A stretch of DNA of 64,000 nucleotides, taken from assembly GCF_031844685.1 (NCBI RefSeq), contig NZ_CP134605.1:372001-436000 (forward strand), read 5' to 3'. The notes below the pieces were generated by a model. It was not told the DNA's origin, made no database searches, and worked only from the letters and a program-made list of their open reading frames with translations. Positions 59,677 to 64,000 of the stretch are shown in pieces (positions within the stretch are counted from its first letter, which is position 1; each line of letters begins with the position of its first letter). Origin of the DNA: Streptomyces sp. ITFR-21 (GTDB lineage: Bacteria; Actinomycetota; Actinomycetes; Streptomycetales; Streptomycetaceae). Both the position numbers and the translations under genes were made by a program.

Positions 59677-62600
59677 ATGTACAGAAAGAGCAGACTCATC
59701 CGGGGCCTGTTGTGCGCCCTGGTCGCCGCGGTGGTCGCGGCCGTCCTACCGGTGGTCGTCAGTTCCGGGGCGTCGGCGTCCGATCCCTGCGGGACCGGTT
59801 CCAACCCGATCGTGTGCGAGAACTCCAAGGCGGGCACGCCGATGGAGGACTGGTTCGCGCCCAGCGCCTATGGCAACGTGCAGGGCTTCCCGACCAAGGA
59901 CAGCGTCCAGGCCGGCGACACCATCCAGTTCAAGGTGCAGTCGCCGGTTCCCTACCACGTCGAAATCTACCGGCTCGGCTACTACGGCGGCGACGGGGCC
60001 CGGCAGATATCGACCGCGGCCCAGGCCGCGGCGAGCTACCCGGCCAACTTCACCCGGGACGGCACCCCGGGCAGCCCGCCCGACAACACGGTGAACGACG
60101 GTGACGCCGACGGCAAGCCGCTGGCCTGCACCACCGACGACACCGGGCTGCAGGACTGCGGCAACTGGCCGGTGACCGCCAGCTGGACGGTGCCGAGCGA
60201 CGCCGTCTCGGGCGTGTACATCGCCAACTTCGACCAGACGGACGGCAACGGCGTGATGCCGTACCCGTTCGTGGTGCGCAACAACGCCAGCCACTCCGAC
60301 ATCGTGGTACAGACCGACGACGAGACCTGGCAGGCGTACAACAAGTGGGGCGGCCGGAACCTGTACGACGGCAACGGCCCCGCGCCCGACGGCCGCGCGT
60401 ACCAGGTCAGTTACAACCGCCCGATGGACATCGGCGGTGACAACGGCGTCTACGGCTCCGAGTACGAGATGCTGTACTGGCTGGAGGAGAACGGCTACGA
60501 CGTCAGCTACATCTCCGGCATCGACATGTCCACCAACGGTTCGCTGCTGCTGAACCACAAGATGTTCATGTCGTCGGGACACGACGAGTACTGGACGCAG
60601 GACCAGTTCACCAACGCGCTCGCGGCGCGGGCGGCCGGTGTCAACGAGACGTACTTCAGCGGCAACGAGGTCTCCTGGAAGACCCGGCTGGCGCCGAGCA
60701 TCGACGGGTCGGCCACCGCCGACCGCACCCTGATCTGCTACAAGGAGACCAAGCTGGAGTTCGCCGTGCCGGACGGCATCCCGGACCCCGATCCGCAGGT
60801 GTGGACCGGCGCCTTCCTGGACCCCGGCAGCGCCGCCAAGGGCGAGCCGTTCCAGCCGCAGAACATCCTGACCGGGTCGCTGTTCACCGTGAACGGCTAC
60901 CGCAGTGACGCCATCACCGTGCCGGGCACGTACGCGGGCATGCGGCTGTGGCGCGACACCAGCGTCGCCAACCTGCTGCCGAACCAGACGGCGACCTTCC
61001 CGGTCGGCACCCTCGGCTACGAGTGGGACAGCGACCTGCCCGGCGTGACCCGGCCGAGCGGCCAGATCGACCTGTCGTCGACCACGGTGGACATCACCGA
61101 CGGCAAGCTGCGGATGGACTACGGCAACGTCTACGGCAACGGCACCGCGACCCACAACCTGGTCGAGTACCGCGACCAGACGTCGGGCGCGCTGGTGTTC
61201 GGCTCCGGCACCGTGCAGTGGTCGTGGGGCCTGTCCAACGTGCCCACCAGCGACCCGGACGACCAGGTGACCACCGCCGACAAGCGGATGCAGCAGGCCA
61301 CCGTGAACCTCTTCGCGGACATGGGCGTCCAGCCCAAGACGCTGCAGAGCGGCCTGGTCGCGGCGACCGCGAGCACCGACCACACCGGTCCGGTGGTCAC
61401 CGTGACCACCCCGGCGCTCGGCACCACGGTGCCGGCGCTCAAGCCGGTCGCCATCACCGGCACCGCCGCTGACGTGGGCGGCGTGGTGGCCCGGGTGGAG
61501 GTCTCCACCGACGGCGGCACGACGTGGAACGCCGCGACCGGCACCACGTCCTGGAGCTACTCCTGGACCCCGACCGACACCGGCACCCCGCAGATCAAGG
61601 TCCGCGCCGTGGACGACAGCGTCAACATCGGCGCCGTCACCACGGTCCCGCTGACCGTCGGCGCCCAGCAGTGCCCGTGCACCATCTGGCCCGGCACCGC
61701 GGTGCCCGGCACCGTCAACGGCGGCGACGGCAGCTCCCTGGAGCTCGGCGTCAAGATCCGCAGCAGCTCGCCCGGCTCCATCACCGGCATCCGGTTCTAC
61801 AAGTCCCCGAACAACACCGGGACGCACACCGGCAGCCTGTGGAGCGCGAGCGGCCAGCGGCTGGCCACCGGCACCTTCACCGGCGAGACCGCGTCCGGCT
61901 GGCAGCAGCTCAACTTCGACAGCCCGGTACCGATCAAGGCCAACACCACCTATGTCGCCTCGTACTTCGCGCCGAACGGCGGATACTCCTACGACGGCGG
62001 CTACTTCAGCGCCAAGGCGGCCGGCCTCGCGCCGCTGACCGCGCTCAAGTCCGGGACGGACGGCGGCAACGGCGTCTACCACTACGGCTCGTCGGGCGGC
62101 TTCCCCGACTCGGCGTCCGACGGCAGCAACTACTGGGTGGACGCGGTCCTGGACACCTCCTCGGCGAGCAGCGCGCCGCCGGTGGTGACGGTCAAGGCGC
62201 CGACGTCCGGGGCGGCCGACGTGCCGATCACCGCTCCGGTGACCGCCACGTTCAACGAGGGCATCGACGACACCACGCTGGTGATGTCGCTCAAGGACCC
62301 GGACGGGAACAACGTGCCGGGGACCAGGTCCTTCGCCTCGGCGAGCAGCGTGACGTTCACGCCGTCCACCGAGCTGGCGCTGAACACCGTGTACACGGTC
62401 TCGGTGCAGGTGGACGACCTGTGGGGCAACCACATGGCGTCCCCGACCACCTGGTCCTTCACCACCAGCACCACGCCCCCGGCGGTCACCTGCCCGTGCA
62501 CCCTGTGGCCGGGCACCACCGTGCCGGCGACCACCGACATGACCGGTGACACCAACTCCGTGGAGCTGGGCGCCCGCTTCACGTCGGCGCTCAACGGCTA

Positions 62601-63027
62601 CATCACCGGCGTCACCTTCTACAAGGGCGCGGGCAACACCGGTACCCACACCGGCAGCCTGTGGTCGGCCGACGGTACGCAGCTGGCGACCGGCACGTTC
62701 TCCAACGAGACCGAGACGGGCTGGCAGCTGCTGTCCTTCACCGACCCAATCCCGGTCACCGCGGGCACCGCCTATGTGGTGTCGTACCACGCGCCGAACG
62801 GCCACTACGCGGTCGACGGCGGGTACTTCGCCGGTGCGCACCAGTCGTATCCGCTGACCGCGACGGCCGACGTCGCCGGGACTCCCAACGGTCTGTACCG
62901 CTACGGTTCGGATCCGGCGTTCCCGAACGGCAGTTACGGGTCGGCGAACTACTGGGTGGCGCCGATCTTCAGCACCACCCTGCCGCTCCCGCCGTCCGAC
63001 GGCACCACCTCGGAAACCACTCGATAG
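59677..63027 (+). CDS. Large secreted protein: dimethylformamidase-beta-like domain plus two DUF4082
   Basis: 1116 residues from the ATG at 59677 (AGAGGAA upstream). Signal peptide 1-35. Residues ~37-560 resemble the N,N-dimethylformamidase beta-subunit-like domain (YRLGYYGGDGARQI, SYNRPMDIGGDNGVYGSEYE, SSGHDEYWTQDQF, YFSGNEVSWKTRL). An Ig-like domain spans ~567-660. DUF4082 domains start at ~664 and ~937 (CPCTIWPG and CPCTLWPG; GTHTGSLWSASG and GTHTGSLWSADG), with a Big_5-type Ig domain between (~835-930). Probably a cell-surface glycan-related protein; enzymatic activity unproven. Confidence 0.88.
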   Translation: MYRKSRLIRGLLCALVAAVVAAVLPVVVSSGASASDPCGTGSNPIVCENSKAGTPMEDWFAPSAYGNVQGFPTKDSVQAGDTIQFKVQSPVPYHVEIYRLGYYGGDGARQISTAAQAAASYPANFTRDGTPGSPPDNTVNDGDADGKPLACTTDDTGLQDCGNWPVTASWTVPSDAVSGVYIANFDQTDGNGVMPYPFVVRNNASHSDIVVQTDDETWQAYNKWGGRNLYDGNGPAPDGRAYQVSYNRPMDIGGDNGVYGSEYEMLYWLEENGYDVSYISGIDMSTNGSLLLNHKMFMSSGHDEYWTQDQFTNALAARAAGVNETYFSGNEVSWKTRLAPSIDGSATADRTLICYKETKLEFAVPDGIPDPDPQVWTGAFLDPGSAAKGEPFQPQNILTGSLFTVNGYRSDAITVPGTYAGMRLWRDTSVANLLPNQTATFPVGTLGYEWDSDLPGVTRPSGQIDLSSTTVDITDGKLRMDYGNVYGNGTATHNLVEYRDQTSGALVFGSGTVQWSWGLSNVPTSDPDDQVTTADKRMQQATVNLFADMGVQPKTLQSGLVAATASTDHTGPVVTVTTPALGTTVPALKPVAITGTAADVGGVVARVEVSTDGGTTWNAATGTTSWSYSWTPTDTGTPQIKVRAVDDSVNIGAVTTVPLTVGAQQCPCTIWPGTAVPGTVNGGDGSSLELGVKIRSSSPGSITGIRFYKSPNNTGTHTGSLWSASGQRLATGTFTGETASGWQQLNFDSPVPIKANTTYVASYFAPNGGYSYDGGYFSAKAAGLAPLTALKSGTDGGNGVYHYGSSGGFPDSASDGSNYWVDAVLDTSSASSAPPVVTVKAPTSGAADVPITAPVTATFNEGIDDTTLVMSLKDPDGNNVPGTRSFASASSVTFTPSTELALNTVYTVSVQVDDLWGNHMASPTTWSFTTSTTPPAVTCPCTLWPGTTVPATTDMTGDTNSVELGARFTSALNGYITGVTFYKGAGNTGTHTGSLWSADGTQLATGTFSNETETGWQLLSFTDPIPVTAGTAYVVSYHAPNGHYAVDGGYFAGAHQSYPLTATADVAGTPNGLYRYGSDPAFPNGSYGSANYWVAPIFSTTLPLPPSDGTTSETTR

Positions 63028-63028
63028 C

Positions 63029-63048
63029 CCTGCCGGAACCCCGGCAGG
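63029..63048 (+). terminator. Hairpin between the DUF4082 gene and the GT2 gene
   Basis: CCTGCCGG-AACC-CCGGCAGG begins just after the DUF4082 stop codon and runs to within a few bases of the GT2 start. It contains the only ribosome-site-like sequence (GGCAGGA) for the ATG at 63053. It could be a weak terminator or mask that ribosome site. Confidence 0.5.
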
Positions 63049-63052
63049 ACCC

Positions 63053-64000
63053 ATGCAGGAACGGAAGGTCGGCAGTACGTCGATGAGCAGTGTCAGCGTG
63101 GTGATCCCCTGCTACAAGTACGGCCACTTCCTGGCCGACTGCGTGAGCAGCGTCCTGGAGGAGCAGGAGGGCCTGGACGTCCGGGTGCTGATCATCGACG
63201 ACGCGTCACCCGACGACTCGGCGGAGGCCGCGCGCAGGCTCGCGGCCTCCGACCCGAGGATCGAGGTGCGGGTGCACGAGAGGAACAAGGGGCACATCGC
63301 CACGTACAACGAGGGCCTGCTGGAGTGGGCCGACGGCGACTACGTGGCGCTGCTGTCCGCCGACGACCGGCTGGTGCCGGGCGCGCTGGTGCGGGCCGCG
63401 GCCCTGCTGGACGCCAACCCGCAGGCGGGGTTCGCCTACGGCAGGCCACTGCGCTTCCAGCACGGCGGCCCGCTGCCGAAGGCCCGTACCAAGGGCACGG
63501 GCCAGGTCGTCTACCCCGGGCAGTGGTGGCTGGAGCGGAGGTTCGGCGAGGGCACCGGCTGCATCACCTCGCCGGAGGTCGTGGTCCGCACCAGCCTCCA
63601 GCGCGCGGTGGGGGGCTACGACCCCGAGCTGCCGCACGCCGGCGACATCGAGATGTGGATGCGGCTGGCGGCACACGCGGACGTCGGTTACGTCCGCGGC
63701 GCCGACCAGGCGTACTACCGGGTGCACGGCGACAACATGTCCACCACCGAGTTCGGCGGCCAGCTGGACGACCTGCGGCAGCGCCGGATCGCCTTCGAGT
63801 CGGTGCTGGCCAAGTGCGCCGACCGGCTGCCGCAGGCCGAGCGGCTGTCGCTGACCGTGCACACCCGGCTGGCCCGGTTCGCGCTGCGGCGGGCCTACCG
63901 GGCCTACGACCGGGGCCGCACCGCTGAGGTGCCGGTCGAGGAGCTGGTGGAGTTCGCCCGGGACTGCCTGCCGGGCTTCGAGGCGCTGCCGGAGTACCGG
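63053..64000 (+). CDS. Family 2 glycosyltransferase, N-terminal part
   Basis: Runs off the right edge after 316 codons. ATGs at 63053 and 63083 are both possible; the second gives MSSVSVVIPCYKYG. GT-A fold: VLIIDDASPDDSAEAARRLA, IATYNEGLLEWADGDYVALLSADDRLVPGAL (metal-binding region SADD), GGYDPELPHAGDIEMWMRLA with the catalytic-base acidic residues. Acts with the sugar-nucleotide genes upstream to build a surface glycan or glycosylated product. Confidence 0.9.
   Translation, partial: MQERKVGSTSMSSVSVVIPCYKYGHFLADCVSSVLEEQEGLDVRVLIIDDASPDDSAEAARRLAASDPRIEVRVHERNKGHIATYNEGLLEWADGDYVALLSADDRLVPGALVRAAALLDANPQAGFAYGRPLRFQHGGPLPKARTKGTGQVVYPGQWWLERRFGEGTGCITSPEVVVRTSLQRAVGGYDPELPHAGDIEMWMRLAAHADVGYVRGADQAYYRVHGDNMSTTEFGGQLDDLRQRRIAFESVLAKCADRLPQAERLSLTVHTRLARFALRRAYRAYDRGRTAEVPVEELVEFARDCLPGFEALPEYR

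Overview
The window looks like a chromosomal segment from a streptomycete-type actinobacterium. The base composition is very GC-rich, third codon positions are almost all G or C, GTG starts are common, and stop-start overlaps of the ATGA or GTGA type are frequent. On reading through I found only one TTA leucine codon inside a convincing gene. Family content fits: an LAETG sortase substrate, an F420-dependent LLM oxidoreductase, DUF427, roadblock/LC7 proteins, PP2C-type (SpoIIE-like) phosphatases, CYP plus ferredoxin, and a DUF4082 protein. No rRNA, tRNA, CRISPR array, transposase or phage gene was seen.

Layout. 1-5.9 kb: a cut-off Tat-type lactonase, a PAP2 phosphatase, a GNAT protein, a small membrane protein, a sortase-anchored surface protein, an LLM oxidoreductase and a PRC-barrel protein. 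5.9-15.2 kb is a worn stretch. It holds a truncated DUF1275 gene abutting a headless epimerase, an intact FUSC exporter, a cold-shock protein, two unknown proteins, an ORF with an in-frame amber stop, a secreted Cys-repeat protein with several frame lesions, and two inverted copies of a ~130-bp dispersed repeat. A third, partial copy lies near 45.0 kb.

15.2-20.9 kb, minus strand, is the most unusual part: a tightly overlapped operon of acyl carrier protein, acyl-CoA oxidase/dehydrogenase-like enzyme, fatty acyl-AMP ligase, a probable double hot-dog protein and a MoaD/ThiS-like protein, followed by a DoxX protein. The single TTA codon lies six codons before the stop of the oxidase gene, at the point where translation is coupled to the ligase. 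21.2-24.4 kb is an amino-acid-type ABC importer preceded by a HVDLxRxxSALC leader peptide, which suggests sulfur-amino-acid control. 24.7-28 kb: glpF-glpK and msrA.

28-34 kb is a signalling block: three small roadblock-type proteins, a DUF4388-like protein, a CHASE3/HAMP histidine kinase, a receiver-PP2C protein, and a DNA-binding-like domain reading in frame into a receiver. 34.1-40.4 kb is a three-gene operon: a carboxylate-amine ligase fused to a circularly permuted ATP-grasp enzyme, an asparagine-synthetase-like amidotransferase and an S9 peptidase. I infer an amidated small peptide related in logic to N-acetylglutaminylglutamine amide. 40.7-43.3 kb: a divergent SDR epimerase and an enolase-superfamily sugar-acid dehydratase around tandem decamer repeats.

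43.4-54 kb: DUF427, a PP2C phosphatase, a P450-ferredoxin pair with a palindromic operator candidate, a DUF4097 protein, cyclophilin, an MFS exporter, and a GT2-MFS-propeller operon. 54.2-64 kb, plus strand: an amino-sugar/surface-glycan cluster of Gfo/Idh oxidoreductase, epimerase, two DegT aminotransferases, a PglD-like acyltransferase, a very large secreted DUF4082 protein and a GT2 glycosyltransferase cut by the window end. All coordinates come from reading the sequence; no database search was run.
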